Part shown: in pieces, positions 8,631 through 15,174 of the stretch | How the letters are laid out: every line of letters starts with the position of its first letter | Position numbering within the stretch: the first letter of the stretch is position 1 | Source of the DNA: Ensifer sp. IC3342 | Lineage (GTDB): Bacteria > Pseudomonadota > Alphaproteobacteria > Rhizobiales > Rhizobiaceae | NCBI RefSeq assembly: GCF_020193655.1 | Contig: NZ_JADYVE010000030.1 | Location: forward strand, 1 to 32,908 | DNA: 32,908 nt | Reading direction: 5' to 3' | Program-made: the position numbers and the translations under genes | Notes under the pieces: generated by a model | Told to the model about the DNA's origin: nothing | The model's input: only the letters and a program-made list of their open reading frames with translations | Databases searched by the model: none

Positions 8631-8653
8631 GACGGCCTCAGCTTGCCGCTTAC
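8631..8653 (+). repeat. IS66 right terminal inverted repeat
   Basis: Read on the minus strand from 8653, the sequence begins GTAAGCGGCAAGCTGAGGCC, matching the GTAAGC start typical of IS66-family ends. No matching left end was found in 6000-7130, so no target duplication can be confirmed. Confidence 0.6.
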
Positions 8654-8689
8654 CCTCAACTCGAAGCTTGGGCCGCCGAACCGCGAGCG

Positions 8690-9985
8690 CTAGAGGATCG
8701 GCCCGGGAGGCCCCGGCATCCCCTCAACGAGGACGACCGTTACATCGTCATTTGTGTTACCCCTGTCCTCGTTGCGGCCGGGTAGCAGGTAGACACTGGA
8801 GTAGGGCGCCCCGAGATTGGCGAGAATAGTGGCCGATCCGAGCAGGCCGTTAACCTGGGGCAAGGAGGTCACGATCCCTTCCTCGCCCATCAGTTCGGCC
8901 AAAATGTCGTCAGTTAGGATCCCGCCTTCGACCCAGGCGCCGTAATATTCCAGCCGGGCGTTGAGCTGCCCATCCTGGGTGACGTAGAGATAGATCCAGA
9001 AGCGGATCTCGGCATCGTAGTTGAACCAGTTGTTCACCTCGACCTCGACTGGGATTCGGACGTAGACGTACATCTTCCCGGTCTCGTTGGGGTGGCCGTC
9101 CTTGCCGTCCGGAAACAGGTCCCAGGTCAGGATGGGATCCCCCCGGGGCGACAACTTTTCCTGCATGGATATGGCAGCCGTGATCTGACTGGGGGATACG
9201 AGGTTGCCGAGCGACTGGACGATCTCGTTCGGTGATTTCCGGTAGATGAGGACCGACGAAGTTCGGTCGTTCATGAACGATCCGAGGGAGGAGAGCCTGG
9301 GATTGTCTCCACCATTGGCATCCAGCTTGACGTAACGGTCCCGGAAGCGGTCCGTTTGGAACAGGAACAGGCGGCCGCCAATCTCGTCCGGGCTCGCGCT
9401 GTGCTCGGCAGACGAGACCCGATCGTTGAAATTGAACCAGCTGAGGTTGACGAAGCCGGTCAGCAAGCCGCCCATGGACAGGTTGAGGAACATGGACGCG
9501 CCGTTGAAGTCGGAGTGCTGGTAGATGGTCCCGGTCACGTTATCGCCTTGGAACCCGCCCTTGCCTTTCCGCTTCCGCTTCTCTGCCAGCAGCTTCTTCG
9601 CTTCCTCGACCAGCCCGCCGATTTGCGCGTCAGCCCGTCCGGTGATGCCGATGCGATTGATCGCCATTTCGATCAGGATCGCGCCTTTGGCCGACGGCTC
9701 CTTCCGATATTGCTCAACCGCCTGCCGCAACTGCTCCTCAGCCGACATTTCCGGTCGGAAGAGGTCCGCCTTTTTGTAAGGTACCCCCAAGAAGCCGCGA
9801 TTGTACCGGATGTCATCGGGGCTGGGCTCGGGTGTCTGGGCGTCTCGCGGCGCCCGCGCCAATCGCGCCTTGGGCTTGCCGGACGCATCACTCGGTCCAC
9901 ACGGCCGGCAGCGACGCGTTTGTTCGCACAGCTCCTTTAGACGATCGCAGTCCATGAAGAGCTTTTCCAGTTCCTGCTTGTTCAT
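8690..9985 (-). CDS. Protein with beta/gamma-crystallin-like domain, function unknown
   Basis: This 431-residue protein has no signal peptide and no membrane helix. Residues 1-30 are Cys-rich (C13, C20, C26, C29), and residues 125-145 form a very basic helix (KKLLAEKRKRKGKGG). Residues about 152-249 look like one beta/gamma-crystallin domain: YQHSDFNGASMFLNL opens the first motif. Each half ends in the calcium-binding pattern N/D-N/D-x-x-S/T-S, namely N187-D-R-V-S-S192 and N239-D-R-T-S-S244. The rest (residues 285-431) contains beta-rich sequence (YVYVRIPVEVEVNNWFNYD) and a Gly/Pro tail, both unrecognised. AGGA lies 7 bases before ATG 9985. It follows the Cys-rich gene by 46 bases, probably in the same operon. 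The domain call is by motif only. Confidence 0.7.
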   Translation of the reverse strand: MNKQELEKLFMDCDRLKELCEQTRRCRPCGPSDASGKPKARLARAPRDAQTPEPSPDDIRYNRGFLGVPYKKADLFRPEMSAEEQLRQAVEQYRKEPSAKGAILIEMAINRIGITGRADAQIGGLVEEAKKLLAEKRKRKGKGGFQGDNVTGTIYQHSDFNGASMFLNLSMGGLLTGFVNLSWFNFNDRVSSAEHSASPDEIGGRLFLFQTDRFRDRYVKLDANGGDNPRLSSLGSFMNDRTSSVLIYRKSPNEIVQSLGNLVSPSQITAAISMQEKLSPRGDPILTWDLFPDGKDGHPNETGKMYVYVRIPVEVEVNNWFNYDAEIRFWIYLYVTQDGQLNARLEYYGAWVEGGILTDDILAELMGEEGIVTSLPQVNGLLGSATILANLGAPYSSVYLLPGRNEDRGNTNDDVTVVLVEGMPGPPGPIL

Positions 9986-10031
9986 TGGTTCGTCCTATTC
10001 AGCTTGCTGTTCCACCAAGGCTAGCGGCAGA

Positions 10032-10637
10032 TCAGCCTGGACTTACCACTACCTCGACGTCTGGAACGACGTCCCTCAGCCGACAACGCCAATTGTCAGG
10101 GGGGATGATTAAATGCACGCTGATTATTGATCCGTCGTTCAGGCAGCACGTCAATGCAGCGAATTGGTTTTCACACGTGCGATTCGCTTCGGTTTGGAGC
10201 GGACACCTGAGTGTGCAGCTGCGGTTAAACTCGTCGATACAGGCGTTTACAGAATCGAATTGGCCCGCAGGCTGGCACGCCGGTCCGGCAGTGGGAAAAG
10301 ACTTCTTCTGAATCACTTTGTCGGTATTCAAATCTGTAATAACAAGCGCTAACGTCTCACCCTCTTTAATGATCTCCGACTTGTAGCCTTTACTGGTATT
10401 GCTTTTCTTGTCCTCTATGCGCGTATACCTCAGGACTACGGCGCTCGCCCCTTTGTCAAGCGAAACGACATCTTTAACGGCTTTGTTGGTCAATGCTGAT
10501 GTTGTTTGTGCTTCCTCCTCGCTATAGGAGTACAGGTAGTCCGTCACGTCCGCTCCTTTGAGCGAGCGAACCAGTTCGGCCTTGATGGCGTCGAGGGACT
10601 TCCCTTGAGCTGAAGTAGTCTGTTTCTCTTTTGCCAT
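10032..10637 (-). CDS. Cys-rich protein with shared leader sequence, unknown function
   Basis: This 201-residue protein starts MAKEKQTTSAQGKSLDAI, matching the N-terminus of the 11168-11743 product at 14 of 18 residues. After the leader comes a polar region (to about residue 110), then a C-terminal half with nine cysteines, including C-x3-C in SCTLRCPLQ and the pair TCCLND. There is no Sec signal peptide or membrane helix. ATG 10637 is preferred over ATG 10700 because GGGAGGGAGG lies just before it and because the paralogue's strong site is in the same place; the upstream residues come from the duplicated spacer. Cysteine density suggests a disulfide-rich or metal-binding fold, or a modified peptide core. 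I do not recognise the family. Confidence 0.7.
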   Translation of the reverse strand: MAKEKQTTSAQGKSLDAIKAELVRSLKGADVTDYLYSYSEEEAQTTSALTNKAVKDVVSLDKGASAVVLRYTRIEDKKSNTSKGYKSEIIKEGETLALVITDLNTDKVIQKKSFPTAGPACQPAGQFDSVNACIDEFNRSCTLRCPLQTEANRTCENQFAALTCCLNDGSIISVHLIIPPDNWRCRLRDVVPDVEVVVSPG

Positions 10638-10860
10638 TTGCCTCCCTCCCTTGCTCGAATTGAGCTGAGTGCTGAAATCGCCGCTGCACTCGCATTGCAT
10701 CCGCCGTCACTTTCAGGTCCACACTGTTGAGCGAGGCCGCCGGCTACGTCGAGCGAGCAGGGCACCAGACCGGTTTGAGTCGGGCCAGACTTGCAGAAAC
10801 GGCCGACACGACCTCCGGCGACATGGCTAGCGATCGCTTCTAGCCCGTGCTTTTCACCGC
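10638..10860 (-). repeat. Duplicated spacer, copy A (upstream of Cys-rich gene)
   Basis: This spacer aligns over most of its length with 11744-11945. Shared blocks include CTCGAATTGAG, AAGTGC/GAGTGCTGAAAT, GCAT(C)G, GTCAC-TTCAG, GAGCG, ACTTGCA and CGGCGACATGG. Each copy lies immediately before a leader-bearing gene and just after a glycine-zipper coding sequence, so it probably carries the promoter or ribosome-entry region of the leader gene. Confidence 0.7.
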
Positions 10861-10885
10861 CTCATGGATCACTAACGGGGGACAT

Positions 10886-11167
10886 TCAAATCAGACAATC
10901 GTCTCCCGCTTGGAATAGCCAGCCTACGATCGCACCAATCACCGCGCCGATAGCGGTCCCGACTCCACCGCCAATCGTACCGCCGACACTGCCGCCGCCG
11001 GCCGTCGACCCTGCTCTGCGCCTTGGGCGTCACGGGAGACCCTGCGAGAGAGTCTCCTCGATCGCGCGTATTTCGCTGCAGATCTGGTTGGCCCGCACGC
11101 AACGTTACTTTGACTCTTCTCTGCGAACAGTCGCTGGCACGACGCTCTACAAAGAATGAACTACGTC
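10886..11167 (-). pseudogene. Glycine-zipper protein, decayed C-terminal remnant
   Basis: The minus frame ending at TGA 10886-10888 encodes GGGSVGGTIGGGVGTAIGAV followed by IGAIVGWLFQAGDDCLI. This closely matches the C-terminus of the 258-residue protein (GGAIGGGVGAAIGAVIGALL, SWLF). Going upstream the same frame meets a TGA at about 11029-11031, a readable stretch (CVRANQICSEIRAIEETLSQ) and another stop, with no start or ribosome binding site. It is therefore the broken remains of a second copy of the zipper gene, occupying the position before spacer copy A that the 258-residue gene occupies before spacer copy B. Confidence 0.6.
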
Positions 11168-11743
11168 TCAAACACCGTGTTCATTACAAAATCCAATTGC
11201 AGCACCTGCTGCTCCTCCGATAGCTGCTCCAATTCCGGCTCCCAACCCTCCGCCTACAATGCCACCGACTACTCCGCCAAGTATTGCTCCTATGACAGCC
11301 CCGGCGCCAGTAGTCATCGGGGTGATAGTAAGAGGACTTGACTTTTGAACGTCGAACGCTGAGTTGGCAACACTCGCGATAGCTAACGCAGTCGGGCTAG
11401 AGTCTTGATCTTTGAGAAGCTCTTGATATGCGCCTCTGATCGCTAGGAACGCATCCTCTCCATCCTCTTTACCCCTTATTGCATTGAGTAGGTGCTTGGA
11501 CACTGCGTTCAATTGATCTCGCTCTCCTGGCGAAATCAAATTTCTCTTTGTGAGCTCTTGTAACCCTGATTCAAGTGACCTCACAACATCATTTCGATTT
11601 GCAGTTAGTGTCTTCTTGACCTCGTTTCGAACGACAACGCTCAGGTCGCCAGCACTAATCGCAACAGCTCTAACAGAAATACTGTTAGAAATAGCGTCAA
11701 GGGATTTCCCTTGATCTGATGTAGTCAATTTCTCTCTTGCCAT
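11168..11743 (-). CDS. Glycine-zipper protein with shared leader sequence, unknown function
   Basis: This 191-residue protein starts MAREKLTTSDQGKSLDAI, the leader shared with the Cys-rich neighbour. The middle (residues 20-135) is predicted mostly helical and polar (SGLQELTKRNLISPGERDQL, SKHLLNAIRGKEDGEDAFLA). Residues about 146-184 form a continuous glycine zipper with repeated GxxxG spacing (GAVIGAILGGVVGGIVGGGL, GAGIGAAIGGAAGAAIGF), which could insert as a hairpin in a membrane. It ends CNEHGV. ATG 11743 is chosen over ATG 11806 because of GGGAGGAAGACAA just upstream. Glycine zippers occur in membrane-active toxins, bacteriocins and outer-membrane lipoproteins; no lipobox is present. A membrane-active secreted effector is an inference only. 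Confidence 0.7.
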   Translation of the reverse strand: MAREKLTTSDQGKSLDAISNSISVRAVAISAGDLSVVVRNEVKKTLTANRNDVVRSLESGLQELTKRNLISPGERDQLNAVSKHLLNAIRGKEDGEDAFLAIRGAYQELLKDQDSSPTALAIASVANSAFDVQKSSPLTITPMTTGAGAVIGAILGGVVGGIVGGGLGAGIGAAIGGAAGAAIGFCNEHGV

Positions 11744-11945
11744 TTGTCTTCCTCCCATGCTCGAATTGAGATAAGTGCCGAAATGACCACGGCAATCGCG
11801 TCGCATCGGCAGTCACATTCAGTTTCGTACTGGTGAGCGGGCTGTCGGCTGCGGGTGGCGGGCCGAGACCTGGTTCCGGCTATACTTGCAAAGATCGTGG
11901 CGCACCACTCGGCGACATGGAAAGTGCTCTAGCTTGAGCTTAGAA
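11744..11945 (-). repeat. Duplicated spacer, copy B (upstream of glycine-zipper leader gene)
   Basis: This is the counterpart of 10638-10860. Both copies begin at the leader-gene start with a purine-rich ribosome binding site and the block CTCGAATTGAG, and both run to the 3' end of a zipper coding sequence. Copy B is about 20 bases shorter. Similarity is strongest in the 100 bases nearest the leader gene. Confidence 0.7.
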
Positions 11946-12716
11946 TAGCCAACTAAGGAGAGCCCCAATCACCGCACCGATAGCGGCTCCGACTCCACCA
12001 CCAATTGCCCCGCCGATGAGGCCTCCCCACAGTGCCCCCTCCAGCCAGCCAGTGACTCTTGTGCACCCGACTTTGCCGTTGCCGGACACACATACAGTCG
12101 AGCCGCTCGAATAGGCGACAGTAGTGCCTGGCTGTGCCTCAGCGACATCGAGGAAATCCCCTAGATCCGATAGAGGCAGCTCCTTTAGTTTGTCTGCGGG
12201 GAGGCCCGTCTGAAGCGAAAGGTCCTCAATCGCTTGGTCCGCGTCGACGTCTTTTAACGCCTTGCTTAGCCTGCCAAAGTATGCCCCCACAGTATCTCGA
12301 GGCGAAATTTTCACATTTTGAAGACCGATTTTCTCGTTCGCCCGCTCAACGATCTTCCGGCCGATGTCGCGCACCGTCAGTTTCTCAAGGTCCGCTTGGT
12401 CGACGCCGGCTGCCTCGGCGACTGCGCGCTCCGCTTCGCGTAAGGAAATCGCGCCGATCTCAGCGACAGCAGATGCGAACTTCGATCCTGGTTGAGTAAC
12501 GAACTGGCGTCCAGCGCCGCCAGTAATCATCATCACCGTGAAGGCCCGGTCGCAAGGGATTGCAACCGTCGGGCCTGTACCCCAAGGGAAAAACAAATAG
12601 CCGTTAATGCATTCCATGGGTGGCAAACCAGGAAAGAATGTTCGTCTGACGAGATCATTAAGCCCATATCCCTGACGAACGTCTGCCCCACTGGTCGGTT
12701 TTTGGACAACTGGCAT
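11940..12716 (-). CDS. Glycine-zipper protein with unique N-terminal region, unknown function
   Basis: This 258-residue protein lacks the shared leader. Residues 28-60 are aromatic and hydrophobic (FFPGLPPMECINGYLFFPWG). Residues 95-195 are helical and acidic, with two similar helical units around AAGVDQADLEKLTVRDIGRK and TGLPADKLKELPLSDLGDFL, each a D/A-L-x-x-L-x-x-L/V-x-D-[IL]-G pattern. A Cys pair (VCVSGNGKVGC, about residues 208-218) precedes a glycine-zipper tail (residues 223-258) ending SWLF at the stop. AGGAGG lies 7 bases before ATG 12716, so the start is secure. It is the first gene of the minus-strand cassette. The tail suggests membrane interaction, but the family is not recognised. 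Confidence 0.75.
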   Translation of the reverse strand: MPVVQKPTSGADVRQGYGLNDLVRRTFFPGLPPMECINGYLFFPWGTGPTVAIPCDRAFTVMMITGGAGRQFVTQPGSKFASAVAEIGAISLREAERAVAEAAGVDQADLEKLTVRDIGRKIVERANEKIGLQNVKISPRDTVGAYFGRLSKALKDVDADQAIEDLSLQTGLPADKLKELPLSDLGDFLDVAEAQPGTTVAYSSGSTVCVSGNGKVGCTRVTGWLEGALWGGLIGGAIGGGVGAAIGAVIGALLSWLF

Positions 12717-13137
12717 CGGAACCTCCTCAGCTTAGTTACATCACTGTCGTGAGAACAGCCGGCTCCAATTTTGACGCAAGGGGGCCCGAACCGTGCCGGC
12801 GTGCGCGTAGCTTTATCAGTCTTCGTTCATACAACCTGTAGGCAACGTTACCCTAATAAAGCAAGCGCTTTATTAGGGAGTCTTGCAACAGTAAGAATTA
12901 AGTGGTTTCGCGCATCGATACAAAATTTGATAGTGCAGTACGGCAACTCTCTCGGCTTGCACATCGGGCCAGGCTCGGTTGCCTGGCGGCAAACACCGCA
13001 TTGAGATCCAGGACGCCGGGCCGCCCTGTGTTCTGACGTCTGAGCGATCACAAAGTTTACGGCCTTCACGCTTCTGCGCGACGGCATGCGGAAGGCGCAG
13101 TTAAAATTGGCGGTTCCCGACAGAGCGCTTCGGAATT
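12717..13137. other. Intergenic region upstream of the glycine-zipper cassette
   Basis: No convincing gene is present on either strand. The stretch must hold the promoter of the 12716 gene and contains a perfect 12-bp inverted repeat at 12851-12878. It ends at an IS110 remnant. Confidence 0.45.
12851..12878. repeat. Perfect 12-bp inverted repeat with 4-base loop
   Basis: CCCTAATAAAGC at 12851-12862 pairs with GCTTTATTAGGG at 12867-12878 around AAGC. The AT-rich stem and absence of a T-run argue against a simple terminator. It may be an operator, a recombinase site or an element end, about 135 bases before the zipper cassette. Confidence 0.55.
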
Positions 13138-13376
13138 AACGTTCTTGCTGCCTTGCCAATCGTCGTCCTGGAAGCGCGATGCGGCAGGCCGAAGGCATTC
13201 GCCGGATCGAGGAGGCACAGGCCCGGTGTGATCGGCTGGACCGCATGCTCGAGGAGGCGATACCGGGCTGGTCTCTGGCGCCGCTCGTCGAGGCATTGCA
13301 GGCGTTGCGCGGCATCGGCCTCGTGATCGCGGCGACATTGGTGGCCGAGGTCGCCGACCTCCGTCGCGGCCCCGCT
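13138..13376 (+). pseudogene. IS110-family transposase, internally deleted remnant
   Basis: The frame from ATG 13179 reads MRQAEGIRRIEEAQARCDRL and continues to IPGWSLAPLVEALQALRGIG and ATLVAEVADLRR. The W-S-L-A-P-x-V-E-A-L-Q-A-L-R-G-I block opens the C-terminal domain of IS110-type transposases. Just before, in another frame, LPIVVLEAR resembles the motif of the N-terminal half, so the middle of the gene appears deleted near 13170. After DLRR the IS110 sequence stops and IS630 sequence begins within a few bases. Confidence 0.65.
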
Positions 13377-13381
13377 GGCAC

Positions 13382-13663
13382 ACTCATTTTACCCCGACGG
13401 CGGCGTCATGGCTCAACCAGGTCGAATGCTTCTTTGCCAACTTGACCGAAAAGCAGATCCGGCGCGACGTGCACCGCTCCACCGCTGAATTGGAGGCGGC
13501 AATCACCGCCTATATCGACGCTGTCAACACCGACCCCAAACGCTTCCGCTGGACCAAGTCGGCAGACGATATCCTCGCCACCATCAAACGCTTTTGGCTG
13601 GCAACGCTGCAAATCGCCAATGTGCAAAACAAAGCAGCAGAAACTTCCGAATCAGGACACTAG
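13382..13663 (+). pseudogene. IS630-family transposase, C-terminal fragment
   Basis: The frame reads THFTPTAASWLNQVECFFAN, then LTEKQIRRDVHRSTAELEAA, and ends with FRWTKSADDILATIKRF and a short tail. This is the last third of an IS630 DDE transposase, including the region around its final catalytic Glu (NQVE). The upstream two thirds are missing because IS110 sequence abuts at about 13380. No terminal repeat was identified. Confidence 0.8.
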
Positions 13664-13675
13664 CCCGCCCCGGGC

Positions 13676-14410
13676 CTATCCCCTGCTCAGCAGGTCCATA
13701 TGAAAAGTGGCGTCAAGCGAGCTCATGAAGCCTTCGACGCAATGCATGTGCTGCGACATGGCCTGGCGCACGCCGTCCGAATCCCGGCGTTTCAGCGCGG
13801 CGAGAAGTTCGATATGGGCGTCGATGTTGTGCTGGCCGAAGGCCGTGTGTTCCCGCAGGCTATCGGTCCGCCGGATGACGAGGTCCCGGACCATGGCATT
13901 CAGGAAGCGGCACATCAGCAGCAGGATCGGGTTGTCGCAGGCTTCGCAAAGAATGTCGTGGAACTCGACCTCGACGATACGGCCGGTTTCCCGGTCGTCG
14001 TTTCGTGAGGCCTCGATGCAGGTGTCGATGTTGGCCTGGAGCCTGTCGAAATGGCTCTCATTCAGTCGCCCGACGACGTTTTCGGCGACCATCACCTCAA
14101 GCGTCTTGCGCAGCTCGTAGACGTCCTTGAAATCCAGGTTCTGGAAATGGAAGTACTGGCGCATCTGCTGGACGACGGTTTCCATCGATGTCGCCTGTAT
14201 TTCAGGCCCCCCGTTCGGGCCTGCCTGCATGACCAGCAGGCCCTCGACCTCCAGAGCCTTCAAGGCTTCACGGATCGTCCCTTTCGAGCAGCCATAGTGC
14301 TGCATCAGCACCTTCTCGGGCGGCAACCTGTCCTTCGGGCCGAGATTTTCGCGTGCGATCCAGCGACGAAGATCCTCGGCCACCTGGTCGGAGAGCTTGA
14401 TCCGCCGCAT
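13676..14410 (-). CDS. FadR/GntR-family transcriptional regulator
   Basis: This 244-residue protein has an N-terminal winged helix-turn-helix of GntR type (LPPEKVLMQHYGCSKGTIRE, then ALKALEVEGLLVMQAGPNGG) and a C-terminal FCD effector domain from about residue 85 (LRKTLEVMVAENV, VEFHDILCEACDNPILLLMC, HIELLAALKRRDSDGVRQAM). Candidate metal or ligand residues of FCD (Asp in FHDIL, His in NIDAHIEL and SQHMH) are present. ATG 14410 has no good ribosome binding site. In another frame an ATG at 14516 overlaps the stop of the upstream mlrC-like gene (ATGACTAA); losing one G from the GGGG run near 14424-14427 would join that start to this frame. It likely controls the neighbouring transport or catabolic genes. 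Confidence 0.85.
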   Translation of the reverse strand: MRRIKLSDQVAEDLRRWIARENLGPKDRLPPEKVLMQHYGCSKGTIREALKALEVEGLLVMQAGPNGGPEIQATSMETVVQQMRQYFHFQNLDFKDVYELRKTLEVMVAENVVGRLNESHFDRLQANIDTCIEASRNDDRETGRIVEVEFHDILCEACDNPILLLMCRFLNAMVRDLVIRRTDSLREHTAFGQHNIDAHIELLAALKRRDSDGVRQAMSQHMHCVEGFMSSLDATFHMDLLSRG

Positions 14411-14508
14411 CTTGACGCCGGTTTGGGCCCCAGGCGCCCTGTCCGCTCTGCTCCGGTTCGTTCGGCGCGGCGCCGCTGGCCTGCAACGGCACGTCTGCGG
14501 TTCGGCGT

Positions 14509-15174
14509 TTAGTCATGGGGTTGCTCCCACACCACGTCCATGTCGATCGGGTAGATCGGCTGCCGCAGTTTCCGGAACGGGAACAGGCCGTAGTCCGAGC
14601 CGGTCACGCCGCCGCCGGCGCACTCGACGACCGCCTTTGACAACGGCTCGAAGACCGGGCGGCAATACATGAGTGATTTCAAGATAAGATAGCCGGCGCT
14701 GGCCGGATCGATTCCCAATGATGTGAACACTGCCTGATCCCAAGGCTCATGAGTTTCTTCCGCAATCAGAACACGTGCCCGACCGGTATCGATCACGGCG
14801 CATCTTCCCATGTTGCAGACCATTCCTGTATAGATCGGCCCTTCGATTGTGTAGCGCCCATCGCCGATTGCACTCACATGACCCGTAAGCTTCAGGGAAG
14901 GCAATGGCGGGGGGAAGCCGTCCGCAGGTATCTTGTTGCCCACGGATATCTCGACTTCCGCACCGACCCCCGCCGCCATCGCTTGCCGGACCGCATCGGG
15001 ATCGTTGATCGGTCCTGCGACGATGCCGGTCAATCCCGCTTCCAACGCCGCCTGCAGAACGTCCATGTTTTCGCAGGTTCCGCCCGACATGCAATTGTCG
15101 CCGTGATCGAGCATCAGAACCGGTCCCCTGTCTTCAAGGGCCGAAGCAGCCATGGCGAGACCGTCTGGAACACC
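14509..15174 (-). pseudogene. MlrC-like (M81 metallopeptidase family) C-terminal domain, 5' truncated
   Basis: From about 15174 to the stop at 14509 the minus frame reads PDGLAMAASALEDRGPVLML, DHGDNCMSGGTCENMDVLQA, GLTGIVAGPINDPDAVRQAM and later DQAVFTSLGIDPASAGYLIL. This is the MlrC C-terminal domain (about 220 residues) of the family named for microcystinase C. Intact proteins are near 500 residues and bind zinc through the N-terminal domain, which is missing. The open frame extends to 15576, but those extra residues are antisense to the histidine phosphatase. Its stop overlaps the ATG at 14516 of the regulator region. The residual product should be inactive. Confidence 0.8.

Larger units (their letters stand above)
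7133..8653 (+). mobile_element. IS66-family element, truncated at its left side
   Basis: The span holds most of an IS66 tnpC and a right end whose reverse complement starts GTAAGCGGC, as IS66-family termini do (8631-8653). The tnpA and tnpB accessory genes and the left terminus are absent; the readable frame begins after an in-frame TGA at 7130-7132. The left junction lies near the 26-bp palindrome and the WGR gene. The right end falls 37 bases beyond the stop of the minus-strand gene at 8690. Confidence 0.8.
7133..8653 (+). pseudogene. tnpC: IS66-family transposase TnpC, truncated and frameshifted
   Basis: From 7133 the frame reads through DERIERLTQILKAFDRARFG and RRSEKLG (coiled-coil and zinc-finger region of IS66 TnpC), then the DDE core including FADETALPTLAPGSG, ILQVDGYAAYNKL and GCWSHSRRKFYELH. 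Near 8152 the frame is lost; it resumes in another frame as TVERMAKLWQIEETIRGKSP, continuing to RAIRPQAITRKNSLFAGSDG and the IS66_C tail ending DALMPWNY. The cause is visible: CGACGGTC occurs twice in tandem at 8145-8160, and removing one copy restores T-T-T-V-E-R-M exactly. The first codons of the gene are also missing. The product should be inactive. Confidence 0.9.

Noticed and set aside
10638..10700. N-terminal extensions (about 21 residues) of the two leader genes
   Set aside because: They are conserved only because the spacer DNA is duplicated; strong ribosome binding sites lie at the downstream ATGs.
11156..11341. Ser/Cys-rich plus frame opposite the glycine-zipper gene
   Set aside because: It is the antisense of Gly and Ala codons of the zipper and has no independent support.
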